Assembly: GCF_024679245.1 (NCBI RefSeq)
Contig: NC_090179.1
Location: 9,916,827 to 9,980,826 of the forward strand
From: Pseudorasbora parva
Lineage: Eukaryota; Chordata; Actinopteri; Cypriniformes; Gobionidae
Direction: 5' to 3'
Length of the DNA stretch: 64,000 bases
The notes beneath the pieces were generated by a model that saw nothing but the letters and a program-made list of their open reading frames with translations, was not told the DNA's origin and did not search any database. The position numbers were made by a program, and so were the translations under genes. Of the stretch, positions 42,974 through 57,400 are shown piece after piece. Within the stretch, counting starts at the first letter, position 1; every line of letters begins with the position of its first letter.

Positions 42974-42974
42974 G

Positions 42975-44070
42975 TCTATCTTAGCTAGTTGACTATTGTT
43001 TTTATTCACAGTTAATTATATATTCTATAATCTAATCCTAGCCGTTACAGAAAGTTTTTGTAAATGAGCCCCCTTCTGGGTACTAATTTGTCACCAAAAT
43101 ATGGTTAAGTAGGCTTACAAATACTCACACATTAAGCACACACACACGCGCGCGTTGTACTTTCCAGTGCTTTTTTTTTTTTTTTTTGTTTGTTTTGTTT
43201 TGCTTATAGTTTTGGGACACAATTTCCTACAAACAAAAGTTTATATCAGGGGTAGGCAATATAACATATTATTAACCTGATATAAGAGGACGTTCGAGGA
43301 CATTCAGGTACATTGAAAAATTTTTATTTATTATTTTTATTACAATTTCAAAATGCTGAACATTTTCTTTTATACGATTTAGGGTTAATGTTTCACCCAT
43401 TATAATGAAGTTGCCTATGCATTATTTGAAAGACTCATTTGGCAAGACAGCAATTTGATACATTTATACAGTAATACCATATATTTATACGGAATAATAT
43501 ATATTAATAATATATTTATAATCCTATAATCTATAATATATATATTTTATTATATATATATATATATATATATATTTTATTATATATAATAAAAACAAAT
43601 GTACTGTAGCTGAAGTGTTAGTCTTCAAAATGAGGAAACTTCTGTACTGTAATGATGTAAACATGGACTAAATACAGCAGAGAGTGTCATTCTTGGGTTT
43701 TTTAAAACTTGTTTTGAAACTTTACAGAAGCAGACATTGTATAATGCTCATTGTTAGTGTTATTACGTCATTGTTTTATGAATGACAAAGTGTTGGGTGA
43801 AAACCTCTGCTAGTGTTCTGGAAGAATAAGTTGATTTGAGACATGAATGTAGAGTTTTGGTAGTTTTGGTGTATTTTGAATGTGAAATGAAACTACTGTG
43901 CCACGACGAAAGGTAGTTAGGAGTGTAAAGAGAGTTTTGAAAAAGTGACCTAAGTATTAAGAAATCGGTCCTAGCGAAACTGTAATAAGGCATCTCATAG
44001 ATCTTTCATTGTTTATGCCAGGTTAATAATATCTTCTATTACCCCTCATAGAAACTTGTGCAAAACACTA
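42975..44070. other. No gene; short AT runs
   Basis: AT-rich, with a T run near 43,168 and (TA)n near 43,552-43,575. A minus-strand frame at 43,763-43,993 resembles nothing known to me. Confidence 0.5.
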
Positions 44071-44073
44071 TTT

Positions 44074-44248
44074 GGTTACACTTTATTTTTAACTAATAAC
44101 AATGTGACTAGTAGCAATATTAATTAAGTACATGTACTTTTAGTTAGGGTTTGGTTTAGGGTTTGTTACTTGTAATTATTCATAATTTACTGAAATTAAG
44201 TATGAATGAAGTAATGTGTAAATATGTAACCTTAAAATAAAGTGTTCC
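44074..44248. mobile_element. GGTAACACTTTA-type MITE, 175 bp
   Basis: Left end GGTTACACTTTATTTTTAAC and right end CTTAAAATAAAGTGTTCCCC are inverted. Same family as 17,268 and 26,819, here without a nested insert. Confidence 0.75.
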
Positions 44249-44261
44249 CCACTATATTTGA

Positions 44262-44560
<299 letters not shown>

Positions 44561-44875
44561 CCATGTTTTTTCTGAGTATGGTCATATAATCATGGCTGTT
44601 TTGGACGTTGAGGTGTGCACATGACATTTTAATAATTAGATTATACTATAACGTTCAAAAAGCAGGAAATGTCATGTAGACATTGCAATGTATGCAATTT
44701 TCTATTTTTTTTTATTTTTAGCCTGCTTATTATTTGCTTGTTTATGTTTGTGTATGTATGTCTATGAAGTATAAAGCTGTGTTTAGTGGTTATTGCGGAG
44801 TTGCATTAGTGCACAGATCAGTGTAAGCCTCTGGCGCCATCTACCGACTGAATCTTGCCATCGAGTCACGCAAAG

Positions 44876-45352
44876 GGGTTTTCAAGCTTTATGATGCCAA
44901 GGACCCCCAAATATGATTAACCTTTATAAGGGACCCCCTTCCTAAAATCTATTTTTATGTAATTAAGTAAATAAATAAATATTTAAACTGTTAAATAGTA
45001 AGTGTGACATTATAAATACAACATATTGTTTCCAAAATTAAATTGGCTATTAATGTTGGATGTATAAACCTAAAGCAACTGTCACAATAAATGTATGTAA
45101 GCAGCTTGTGTAAGAATACTGCCTTGCAACCCCAGTGAGCGAGATAAAGGGGACTATGGAGAGTAAAACCCACAAAAGATACAGAGCAAACATTTACAAT
45201 TCTCGAATGTATACGGCAGAGAAACATTTAGAAATGTAACCCATTTAGAAAATTCAGTTCAGTTTTTCTCTGTCTTTTTATCCTCTGAAAGTTTCTGGGG
45301 ACCCCTTAGAGCCTTCTGGAGGAACTGGAGGTTTTATGGTTTGAAACCCCCT
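44876..45352. mobile_element. Probable TIR element
   Basis: Left end GGGGTTTTCAAGCTTTATGA and right end, in reverse, GGGGTTTCAAACCATAAAAC. Both ends also share GGGACCCC blocks further in. A target duplication is not evident. Confidence 0.5.
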
Positions 45353-45589
45353 GATGAAGGCTACATTACAGGCCAAAAATCACGACCCATGGGAAGCACA
45401 TTTTGTCACCCCTAATGAATTATTAAAACATGCGCAGCAAGAGCATGTGCCTTTCTTTAAAAAAAACAACAACAAAAAAAAATGAGTTTTTGAGCTAATT
45501 TATTAGTAAGGTATTAATAAAACAACTCTTTATTCTAAATCATTACACAGAATCTGGTTTAGGCTACTGGTTAGTCAATCCCAACTTAA

Positions 45590-46603
45590 AGCAGCACTTG
45601 GTAACTTTTGCTTTCGTGGTCCCCCTACAGTTGGGAAAAAATAATGTCCTCATGACTGTCGTAAGCTCTGTCATCCTACAACAGGGGATGCCATCGCGCG
45701 TCCATTTGTTGACATGACAGCCTTGATAGGCCTGAACTAGTGCGCGGGTCGTCTCATAACCCGCGGACCCCGTATGTCTATTTAATGGTCACGGGTGCGG
45801 GGCGGGTTGTAAAAATATATACAGTAGTGCGGGGCGGGCCAAATAACTTCATAAAAGCGGCCCGTGGGTTGGTGCAGCACTAACAGTTCCCCTGAACACT
45901 GCAGGAGGAGTTCACATGCAGGTGTTCTTCTGGCGGCGCGTGTGAAATGTCTTCATCCCAGGTACAGTCAGTGGTATATGTCTCAGCATGTCATATGAAT
46001 ATAATTTCATGGGTTTTATTTTTTTCAAACGCCAAATAATCACGATGCTCACGTTTACAAGCCAGCGTCATTATAGTAGTCTATTGGTTACCATTTTGCA
46101 GAATCTATATGATACTTCAGTTCAATGTTTGAGTGGTAGGTAATCACCGTAACCAGCAGGACAGCATCGGTCGGGCAGGCCTCCTTCAGCTCACGCCGAC
46201 GAGCAAACGCTGGTCACATGTTGATCCTCGTCCTGCCTTTAATCACATCACTTTTTCGTTTCCTCTTATTGCTTTCCTCCAACAAAACCTTTTCTTTCTT
46301 ATTTTGTCTGTGCTGCTTCAGACATGATTATATTATCCGACGAACAAAGTTGTGCTCGCACGTCCGAATTTAAGGAAGTGTGGGTGTTGGTGGAAGTGAC
46401 GTATATGCCGTAAAGCAGTCGAATTTTGTAGTTCTTTTTGTTCTCGGGTTACTACCCGAAACCCGAAGTTTAAAAGTACGATTAAAAACGATACAGACCC
46501 CGTCAAGCTGGCAGACGTGTCATTCAACCTATTGTAAGTCGATGCATCATCACAAGAGTCTTGAAAATATATTATGAATGTTGAAAAGTTACCTAGTGCT
46601 GCT
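45590..46603. mobile_element. TTAA-flanked element, 1,014 bp
   Basis: TTAA at 45,586-45,589 and 46,604-46,607 flank ends AGCAGCACTTGGTAACTTTT and, in reverse, AGCAGCACTAGGTAACTTTT (19 of 20 identical). The interior includes a GC-rich GCGGGTC/GGGCGGG block (45,740-45,850), possibly another old insertion. No transposase is seen. Confidence 0.85.
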
Positions 46604-46659
46604 TTAATAAATGTATACTTAGCTATCTAAATGTGACATTGCATATACTTTTGTTTCTG

Positions 46660-47772
46660 TACACCGATCAGGCATAACATTATGACCATTACCATTACAT
46701 TACGATCAGGCATAACATTATAATAAGAATATTACATTCTTAATATTGCATTGGTCCAACTTTTGCTGCCAAAACAGCCCTGATCCGTTGAGGCATTGAC
46801 TCCACTAGACCCCTGAAGGTGTGCTGTGGTATCTGGCACCAAGATGTTATCAGCAGATCCTTTAAGTCCTGTAAGTTGTGAGGTGGGGCCTCAATGGATC
46901 AGACGTTTGTTCATTAGCACATCCCACAGATGCTCGATTGGATTGAGATTTGGGGGAGGCCAAGTCAGCACCTCAAACTCGTTGTTGTGCTACTCTAACC
47001 TGCAAATATGCTTAGGTAAGTGGTACGTGTCAAAATAACATCCACATGGATGGCAGGACCTAAGGTTTCCCAGCAGAACATTGCCCAAAGCATCACACTA
47101 CCTCTGCCGTCTTGCCTTCTTCCCATAGTGCATCCTGGTGCCATGTGTTCCCCAGGTAAACGACGCACACGCACCCGGATGTAAAAGAAAATGTGATTCA
47201 TCAGACCAGGCCACCTTCTTCCTTTGCTCCGTGGTCCAGTTCTGATGCTCACATGCCACTGTTGCCACTTTTGGCGGTGGACAGGGCCGGGGTCAGCATG
47301 GGCACCCTGACTGGTCTGTGGCTATGCAGCCCCATGATGCTCTGTGTATTCTGACACCTTTGGCTCAGAACCAGCATTAAATTCTTGAGCAATTTGAGCT
47401 ATAGTAGCTCGTCTGTTTAATCGGACCACACGGGCCAGCCTTCGCTCCCTACGTGCATCACTGAGCCTTGGATGCCTTGGAAACCCTCAACGAAGGCGAT
47501 GACTCTGTCGCCGGTTCATCACAGTGAGCACTTTTAATACTGACTGCAGAGCGGGAACTGCCCACAAGAGCTGCTCAATTTGGTCCTTGTCAAACTCGCT
47601 CAAATCCTTACACTTGCCCATTTTTTTGTTTGTTTTGCCCATCAACTTTGAGGACAAAATGTTAACTTGCTGCCTAATATATCCCACCCACTAACAGGCG
47701 ACGCTATGAAGAGATAATCAGTGTTATTCAATTCACCTGACTATGGTGATAATGTTATGCCTGACTGGTGTA
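46660..47772 (-). mobile_element. Tc1-like relic A3 with both terminal repeats
   Basis: TIRs TACACCGATCAGGCATAACA and, in reverse, TACACCAGTCAGGCATAACA, with TA at both outer ends as expected of Tc1/mariner insertion. The interior carries a minus-strand transposase with an internal deletion near 47,000. Confidence 0.88.
46750..47620 (-). pseudogene. Tc1-like transposase, broken (copy A3)
   Basis: An N-terminal piece ([18 protein letters not shown] near 47,621) is in the same frame as a longer upstream opening but quickly leaves the family pattern. A central piece at 46,995-47,252 reads GSVMLWAMFCWETLGPAIHV then stops. Compared with copies A1 and A4, the block that should carry the second catalytic aspartate is deleted. 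Not functional. Confidence 0.83.
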
Positions 47773-48200
47773 TATATATATATATACATTTTTAAATAAA
47801 AATCGACATTTTACACCCCATGCTGAACTTAATCAAGCATTGCTTGGTCATTGGTTGACCTAAATTGGTATTAATTGTGTACTTGGTTGATTGTAATCAA
47901 TAGCCTACTTTTCTATTAAAGTTATCTGACATTATCAAGATGAATTTGTTCTGACAGTTGAACTAAGTTCTTGTCATGTTTTCTTTACCATTTTCTAAAC
48001 TATAGCGAAAAAACTGTGATAATGTGATACATTTTGGTTTGTATATTAGTATATTATTTGTTTGTAAAAGGATACTAGTAAATGAATGAATCTGGATTTT
48101 TTTTGCATGTATGTAGCCTATGCATTTATTTATGTATTTATTTTTACGAAAACGTCATCATTACGCAGATTTTACGCTCAAATACTTGAAGAAGTCCCTG
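47773..48200. other. Intergenic sequence upstream of mrps22
   Basis: AT-rich; no repeat or exon recognised. Confidence 0.5.
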
Positions 48201-48201
48201 T

Positions 48202-48221
48202 ACTACATCTCCCATCATTCC
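48202..48221 (+). promoter_or_regulatory. ZNF143-like promoter motif
   Basis: ACTACATCTCCCATCATTCC lies 65 bp before the mrps22 start codon. It resembles the known ZNF143/SBS consensus ACTACAATTCCCAGCATGC, found in many vertebrate housekeeping and mitochondrial gene promoters. Binding is inferred. Confidence 0.55.
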
Positions 48222-48269
48222 TAGCGGTTCTTTGAAAGGTGGAAGTACAAAATACAGCCACGGTGATGA

Positions 48270-48277
48270 TGACGTCA
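48270..48277. promoter_or_regulatory. CRE/ATF site upstream of mrps22
   Basis: Perfect palindrome TGACGTCA ending 8 bp before the start codon. The start context CAGCATGGCTGCG also resembles a YY1 site, a common arrangement in nuclear genes for mitochondrial proteins. Confidence 0.6.
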
Positions 48278-48285
48278 CTTACAGC

Positions 48286-48412
48286 ATGGCTGCGCTCAGT
48301 GTCGCAAGGCGTTTAGTAAATTCTTACTTTTGCGTTAAATGTGTAGAAAAAAATGTGCAGGCTCGTTTACAGACTACAGCACGATTGTTGTGTGTATCAG
48401 CATCAGGCAGCA
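48286..48412 (+). CDS. mrps22 coding exon 1
   Basis: Codes for residues 1-42 and one base of codon 43, beginning [15 protein letters not shown], the predicted mitochondrial targeting region. Donor GTAAGT at 48,413. The in-frame ATG at 48,232 lies upstream of the promoter-like CRE and is not preferred. Confidence 0.9.
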
Positions 48413-51400
48413 GTAAGTACAGTCATACTGTAAATCTCACGCGTTTACGGCCACACGCTTTACAATATTGGAGAATTGACCTTGTATAGCATGTAACGTT
48501 TTGTAGTTTTAATGTCTCATGTGGTTACCAAATGTAAAATAGTCATTATAGTCAAAGCTTTTATAGGCAGGTTAAGACTGGATTTAGATTTTAAATAATG
48601 TACTGTAAAGGAATATAAATGCTTTATGTTTAATAAAAATATATTGATAATAATAATTACATGACATAATCTTTTGCATTTTGCAGATAGTTTAAGTATT
48701 TAAAAATCTACTGTAAATGAATACCAATATTGTTTTTTCTTTTAAAAGCTATTACAATAATGACAATATGATTTGCTGAGTTTGTAATGTCATTATTTTC
48801 TCCTAATGTAAGAATTTTTACATTATGAGCTCAAGGTTTTATTAGATTTGCGAGAAAACTATTACATTATGAACATTTTATTACAAAAATAATGTAATAC
48901 TTACTTACATTATGTGCAGTAATTACATTATGAGTTGATACAATATTTTTTTTATTTTTTATGATATCAATATAAAGTACCATGTGATAACATCACTGTT
49001 CCAACCACAGTACTTTTGCATGTAAGCCTCATTACTAAAGTTGATCAATGTTTCTTTTCTTTTTTTCGTCGTCCAGGCTCTGTGGATGCACCTAAAGCTC
49101 AGTTCACAGATACAGAGGTTCAAGACATTCTGAGCAAAATCACGGGTCTGGATCTAAAGAAAGTTTTCCGACCCATAAGACAGCAGCTAACGCCACCTAA
49201 ATACAAGCTCATGACAGACACAGAATTAGAGGAGGTGAGATTTTCCTCTCCCAAATCTGGGATTCATAATGGGATTGAAATCAAGAGAGGTTAAGATGCA
49301 TGATATTATGGAAAGGGATTCAGTATGGCATTTTGGAAAAACATGATGAGATATGATTTGTGATATGATTGTGCAGTTATGGTGCAGTCTTAATTAGGTT
49401 CTTGTGTTTGGCGGCTGTGTAGGCAGTGCATAAAGCAGAGGAACAAGCAAAACATTTGCTGAAGATGCCACCAGTCCTGTCTGAGAGGAAGCCCATAAAC
49501 GATGTGCTCTCTGAAGATCAGATGCTAGAAGGCATGGACACTGCTAAATATGTATTCACTGACATCAACTTTAACGTCCCACATCGAGTAAGAAAAAACG
49601 GCATTATATTATATAACCAAGTTTAGCATATCGTTGTCATTTTTACTTAAATTTGACTATGGTTTTAAAATGTAATTATTCACAATGTTCCTATTGTTCA
49701 AGGATAATAACCCAATAAGTTATTTATTGTAATTTCCTGATCTTTTAATGTGATTTCAGAGCGATCTGGTACTGTGTTACTGTTAATTATCTTTCGTGTT
49801 GTTGGCGTTTCTGTTTCTCTCACAAATATCCCAAAGGAAAGATTCATAGTTGTAAGAGAGCCGAGTGGAACCCTGCGGAAAGCCTCATGGAACGAAAGAG
49901 ATAGGATAATACAAGTATATTTCCCCAAAGAGGGTCGCAAAGTCACACCACCAGCCATCTTTAAAGAAGAAAACCTCAGGGTATGAAAAGTTCAAAAACT
50001 AAAGAGGTCTTACGGATTTTGCAAATGCATTAATTCCTGACGAGTGTTTCTTTCTCCGTGCAGGTGGTCTTTGAACAGGATAGACACGAGGATGTGCTAA
50101 ATCAGTGTGTTGTCCAATTTGAGCCAGACTCTGCAGAATTTAAAAATGTGAGTGTGTTGCTGACAGACAAATGTATAGAAAGCAGGGGTGGGTGATATGA
50201 TGTACCAGCGCAAGAAAACGTCTTATTCTCTTTCTTGAAGAGTGCTCGGCAACACTTTATTTTAATGTCGTGTAATTAGATGTTATTACATGGACTTACT
50301 ATAGTAATAACAGTAAATTATGCATAATTGCAAGTAGTGTTGTGGAAAGTTAATTTGAAAAGTAATGCATTGCAATATTGCGTTATATTTAAAGAAAAGT
50401 AACGTGTTACGTTATATTTGCATTACTTTTTCTTTCCTGGGCTGGGCTTGTTTTTGTTTTGTTTTTTTTATAACAAAAAGGTTATATTTTGTGCAAATGT
50501 AAAGATGCAAATTAAAAATATAAATTTGCACGTGTATAGTAGAGGGAGCAGCTCAAACAAGCCTTTCTGGATAATGGAAAAATAGAAGTTTTACTAATAA
50601 AAATCTAGTAATTTTTGCTCATGGTTTAACTGAATCTTCAAAGGTTAGCAGCAAGACATTGGTCGATAAAGTCAGATTAAATGCATTACATTTTTTTGTT
50701 TTTTTTACTTAACAATTGGAGGTTTGCATAGTATTCTGATTTTGTATTTGATTAATTTGATGCATTTTGAGGAGTACTGAATCTTTATTGTGCAAGTGAG
50801 ATGAGAGAATTCATGCTCACATTTAGTCTAGAGCTACAATAACCATCATGTTTACGCACAACCCCTCTGCACTTACTCACCATTTTTCTCATCATGGGAC
50901 AGGAGAGCTGTTGGTAAAACGTTTTTGAAAAGTAACTTGTTACTTTTTTGAAAAAGTATGGGATGTGCTGACACACAGAATCGGACACTAATGCTATTTA
51001 TAGCCTATAGCATGTTTTTTTGTTGGGTCAGATTGCTTTCACACCTCAAGTGAACCGTCCCAGAGTTTGTTTGCTTTTGGGCCGAGAGCACCTCGTTCAG
51101 GCAGTCTCGGAGCGATTGTTTTGGTGAGGATCCGAGCGCAATTGCCATGTTCACATATGCCTAAACAAACCGACCCAAGGGAGAAAATGCACCAGTTTCC
51201 GAAAGAAACACTCAGGTGTAAAAGCACCTGTATTAAATTAATGTTACTCAGATTACTTATTTGACTAAGTACAGTGGCCCTCATTTATCAAAAGTGCGTA
51301 CACCAAATTTCCAGCGTACACCTTGCGTACACCCAAACCCACGGTGACTGAGATTTATCAATATGGACGTTGGCGTACGGCACACTCAAATCCTACGCCA

Positions 51401-54400
51401 GCTCAGGAGGTGGTGTACGCACGTTTGAGTTAGTGGGAAAATGCGCAGAAAAACAATTCCTAACACCACAAAACGCAATGACAAGATATGCTATATGACC
51501 CACTGTTAAAAACCACAACAACAACATTTAGTGTTTATTTTTGTGTAACATGAACGTCAATGTTTAATTTGTGTGACTTTACCAAAGTGTTTGATCTGTA
51601 GGCATATGTATTCCTCCAGTCGCGAGCCTGTGCGCTTTATCTGACGTTTCAGGCCCGCGCCTGGCCCAGCAGCTGCGCACGGACTGGGACTAAAATAATT
51701 CAGACTGACAAAATAATAAAAATGGCCTTCTTCTTTTAAATAATAATAAAATCAATAAAAACGGCATTTTCTTCTAAATAACAAGCGTCATTAAGAATAA
51801 TAATCATAATAATAAGAAGAAGAATCTTACAAATTGTCAAGTAATTATTAATGTGAATGAATGGAACTCTACATCACATCATCATCACTGTCGTACACAC
51901 CAATACATGTGCCGTGATACGAAATTAAATGCTAATTGTTTCAAAACGTGCTGTAAAATAATGCATTGTGATGGTAATTTATCATCCAAACAGCTATTTA
52001 AACTGCTGGAGTGCGCTTCTCAACCCCCACACTAACAGTAGCTACTCGTAATTTGGGTCCATATTTTGTTTTTGTGAGCGCCTTTAATCCCACTCTTTAA
52101 ACTCCCAAATAAAACAATTTCGGGTTTTTTTCCACTTCCCTGGTGAGGGTCTCGATGGGCGCGTCTCAATCATCTCAATAGTTCAGTAGTCAGAGCACTG
52201 ATCAGGGAGTCAGCCCATTGACTTATGTCCTAATCAGTGCCCTGACTAGTGGACTAAAGAGATGATTGAGCGCGCCCGATCTCCACGTCGGAGAAGTTTC
52301 GTTTCTTTGCCGTCTTCTGTTTGTCCATGGCGTAAAATGAGGGCGTGCGGGAGGCAGAGACTTGAATATATAGGGGCGTGTTATTCTAATGACGATCGTT
52401 TTCAGCCGCGGGATTTATCAAGGGCAAGTATTGCGTACACCTGGATTGCAGAGGTGCGCACAGTTTCATAAATCAGGCGGTGAGAGGAGTGTAAGCATAA
52501 TCTTACGCCAACATACACACCCGTTTCTACGGTAAGATTGATAAATGAGGGCCAATGTAACTACGTCACCTTAAAACTAAGTGTAACCGAGCTCTCTGAT
52601 TACATCAGTTATTTTCTGCATTCTGCTGTCATAGGACTGACTAACAATAGTAATGTGATCTTGTGTGCGATTAGGTGCTCATGCTGACCTATGAGGACAT
52701 TGAAAAGCATGGGAAATATCATCTGCTCAGATCCACACGTTTTTTTGGTGGTTTGGCCTGGCATCTGGCCAACGGTCACCGAATTGATGGCCTTCTGGTG
52801 GACATGTTGCAGAGAGACCTGTGAGTATGTGTGTGTGGGTGGAGATCTGAAAAGGAAAAGCTGACAGTTTCTACAGAAAATTAATTTGAATTCTTTGTTA
52901 TGGGAAGGAGACAGGAACCGGCAGACATTTAACACTTTAATCAATAAACACAAACTGAAAGTAAAAACGGCAGCCTCCTTACGACTGCTGCGCACACACA
53001 TAGGAAAACATAACCAAAACACAACATAAAGGCCTGGGGGTCCGTTCTTCATACCTAAATACATCTGAGATAATTTGACAGATCCCAGATCTTCTAATCG
53101 TGATAACTGATCTCTGGCTAATTTGGTACTTTAAATGAATTTGTGGATTGGAAGTTATCTGAGATCACTGCTCGTGCCTGTGTTCCCTGAAGAGTGCAGA
53201 TGCATCAATACTTGAAAACACGATCAGCAATGCAGCGATTGGCTGGAGGCAAGACAACATAATGACATCATATAACTAAAAAAGCCACCTAGCAAAAAAC
53301 TTGACAAATTAAAAAAAGACAAAACATGATTTCTGGACCTTTATAAGTAAACAGCCAACTGACCAAACCAACCTAAAAGTTATAATAGATCAATGATAAA
53401 TTTATATATATATTTTTTACATGATTCTCAATTATTTATATTTACGATTTTATACTACTTGTACACCCTTTACATTTTTATTTCAATGTTGTAATTAAAT
53501 TTTAAATTTGAAGCAGATTTGTTACGTGGCAGTATTAATCAAAGTTTCTTAATGGTCAAGATTAAATTATCTGCATCTCTTGCACTGCATCAAGCCATCG
53601 CATAACATGTCATCACTCAAATTAATGCACAACGCAGATAAACTGCACAACATGTGTGTAAAACTCCAATACAACTATAAAGTAATTATTCCATCACAAA
53701 TAAATCTTATTAAACCGCTTCGCCCCGTTCTCACTGTCCCTCGGCCTCGACTGCTTGCCACATAGTCATTGAATGCGTTTTGTGCCAAAGCAATGATAAC
53801 TGATTCACAGTTTAGCCCACATAGACTTCTGTTGTGCTCAGTGTGAAGAGATTTGAAAAAGTAACCTAAGTATTGATGATCATAAAAAAACTGTAAAAGG
53901 AGAAATTAATCTTCTATTATTGACATTAATTATTCCATAGCAATGGTTATGGTTAAGATGTGTAAATCATCTTCTTGAGGTGTGTCCACTTTTCCTGGTT
54001 TCTAAACTGAGTACTGCACTGCCGATGTAATTCCAATGGGGAAAAGTTTTCTCCATGGAAAAGTTCCTTCTTCTTATAATAGTTACATAACATCCATTTC
54101 TGGAATCCTTAATGAGAGTTTCTAGATTTATCCAGAATTGTGCAGCTCTAACATGACAAGTTGTCTTTTACACAGACAAGGCTGTATAGATAGATGAGCT
54201 AAATTTATAAGGTTTTTTTAACAACAGAAATTAACCATCACTGAACTTACTTAAAGCTGCAGTCCGTATTTTCCGATATCAAAATCTATTTTTGAACAAG
54301 TACATAACCAGCCAGTGTTCAAAACAATCTTCTTACATTAGCCTGATTCACAACGGTAAAGCTTGTAATAATGTTTTATAATTAGAGTGGTACTGGTGGA

Positions 54401-57400
54401 TTTCTGCGGGAATTTCGAGAATTTCTGTATACATAAAGAAAGAGTCCGGCTAGCGTAATATCGCATGTGAGGATGCTACAGGTTGCGGATAATTTATAGC
54501 CTTCTCTCACAGCAGATGGAATAATTAAATTCATAATTTTGATGGCGGATTGTAATCCAGAAAGATGACTATCATCAGAGTCAACGGATATTCACCCGTA
54601 GTCAAAAGCAAAAGATTAGACTGTAGAAACTGAAATCTACAGGTAACGCTAAACACACTAAATACACGTAGTCACACAATGCAGATGTTGTTAACATTAA
54701 CGATTTGAGAACAAAGTATAACAATAATATTGATTTGCACGGTTTGTTGTGATGAGCCAAGCGATTGTACGATTTAATCACTTTTGGTAGCACGATTTAT
54801 TCTAGTGCTTTTTTCTCAGCGAAGGCCGCTCCGTTTACATGAATGTCTGCAGCTGCAAGCTGAGCTGTGAGTGCGATCTCCCACTCCCCATGCGGATGCA
54901 AATTGACGATATTTGCGTTATCTGAGGATTTTCAGATCGTGCGAATATACTTCAGGTTTTCCACTGATAGAAAGCCATATGCTAATCGCTGAAGTAACCC
55001 TTTAAATAGCCATAGTTTTGATACAACTATGAAATTAGTAGTAAAAGATTCACCCTGCGTGGCTCAGTCTGTGTCTGACGGAAGTTCTGGCTTGGTTTAC
55101 ATCGCCTACATCACCTTTAATTTCAGTAAAAGTATGTATTGTGTTGTAAGGTCTGGTTGCTGTTGTCTCTGTGTGATGAGTATGTGTTGTCATGTTTACA
55201 GAATGCCGGATGCGGTGATGTTGGTGCGTCTGTTTAATTTGGTTCATCCTCAGAGTGAGTCTGCGCAGCACGCTCAAAGACAACAGGCCTCTGACCTGGA
55301 CCTTCTGAAGGTGAACAAGCTATCACTGTACAACACCGTCATCTATGCCATATTCTTTACTGTCACCACAAATACAGTTTAAACATAACTACATGACATG
55401 GTTTGAAATTAAGGTTTTCTATAGTGTGCATTATGCCAGCCCACCTTTTGAAAGACTTTTTCTTAATTAGTACAATTACAACTGCATAATATAACATTGA
55501 AATAAATGTTTTACAATTTTTGATAACAATTTTATAAAATCAGATTTTTTTTATTTTTTATTAAATGAGTAGGTGGCATTACATAATTAATAATTTAATT
55601 AACGAGTCACAGAACAATTTATTCAATTCATTTAAAGCTGATCCATTCGGTTAAGAAACACTCTGGTGTGTTTTGCTGGGAAATGGGATTTGTTTGGAAA
55701 TATTTTTGCTGCCGGAATTGAGAAAAAAAAAAAAACCTTTTCAGAATTGTGTCTAAAATGTAAGTCACTTAATATTAACTGTAAACGTATAAATCAGTAT
55801 CACTTTGGCACTCGTGCTCATATTCATGAAAACAGCTCTTGTGATTTTGCTTAGTTATATCATATGTTATACTATTAAAAACAAGATATCATAAAAGTGT
55901 ATGTATATCTCTTGAATTTTGGGTGACATTTTTGACACAATTCCCCATTTATTTCCAGTGTTGGGGGTAACGAGTTACAAAGTAACGAATTACAGTAACA
56001 ATATTACTTTACTAGACTATACATACATACAGCTCATGAAAACCCCAAATTCCTATCTCATAAAATTAGCATATTTTATCCGACCAATAAAAGAAAAGTG
56101 TTTTTAAAACAAAAAAAGTCAACCTTCAAATAATTATGTTCAGTTATGCACTCAATACTTGGTGGGGAATCCTTTTGCAGAAATGACTGCTTCAATGCGG
56201 CGTGGCATGGAGGCGATCAGCCTGTGGCTCTGCTGAGGTGTTATGGAGGCCCAGGATGCTTCGATAGCGGTCTTAAGCTCATCCAGAGTGTTGGGTCTTG
56301 CGTCTCTCAACTTTCTCTTCACAATATCCCACAGATTCTCTATGGGGTTCAGGTCAGGAGAGTTGCCAGGCCAATTGAGCACAGTAATACCATGGTCAGT
56401 AAACCATTTACCAGTGGTTTTGGCACTGTGAGCAGGTGCCAGGTCGTGCTGAAAAACCAAATCTTCATCTCCATAAAACTTTTCAGCAGATGGAAGCATG
56501 AAGTGCTCCAAAATCTCCTGATAGCTAGCTGCATTGACCCTGCCCTTGATAAAACACAGTGGACCAACACCAGCAGCTGACATGGCACCCCAGACCATCG
56601 CTGACTGTGGGTACTTGACACTGGACTTCAGGCATTTTGGCATTTCCTTCTCCCCAGTCTTCCTCCAGACTCTGGCACCTTGATTTCCGAATGACATGCA
56701 AAATTTGCTTTCATTCGAAAAAAGTACTTTGGACCACCGAGCAACAGTCCAGTGCTGCTTCTCTGTAGCCCAAAAGTGTCTTGACCTGGGGAATGCGGCC
56801 CCTGTAGCCCATTTCCTGCACACGCCTGTGCACTGTGGCTCTGGATGTTTCTACTCCAGACTCAGTCCACTGCTTCCGCAGGTCCCCCAAGGTCTGGAAT
56901 CGGTCCTTCTCCACAATCTTCCTCAGGGTCCGGTCACCTCTTCTCGTTGTGCAGCGTTTTTTGCCACACTTTTTCCTTCCCACAGACTTCCCACTGAGGT
57001 GCCTTGATACAGCACTCTGGGAACAGCCTATTCGTTCAGAAATTTCTTTCTGTGTCTTACCCTCTCGCTTGAGGGTGTCACTGACTACGTTTACATGGAC
57101 AACAATACTCCGATATTAATCTGATTAAGACAATACTCTGATTAAGAGGCTACCATGTAGACAGCGATTTCTAATTACCTTAATCTTATTAAACTCATAA
57201 TCTAACTAAACATAAATCGGATTAAGACATGTGGAGTATGCCTATTTTAGTCGCATTATCGGAGAGCATTACAGACATGTACACACCTTAATCTAACTAT
57301 TAATGTCGTGTCGGAGATTTCGCCACATTTTGTGACAGGACACACAACGTTACTCACACCAGGGAAGTGCAGAGGGGAGGCTTTGTGGGTCCGAGCCTCT

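Noticed and set aside
48232..48285. Upstream in-frame ATG of mrps22 (18 extra residues)
   Set aside because: The extension MKGGSTKYSHGDDDVTYS is acidic and unlike a mitochondrial presequence, and it overlaps the CRE and promoter region; ATG 48,286 is better.
56152..56823. Intact 223-residue transposase
   Set aside because: It lacks the DNA-binding half in frame, has Asn in place of the first catalytic Asp, and the gene is interrupted upstream by a 1.1-kb insert.
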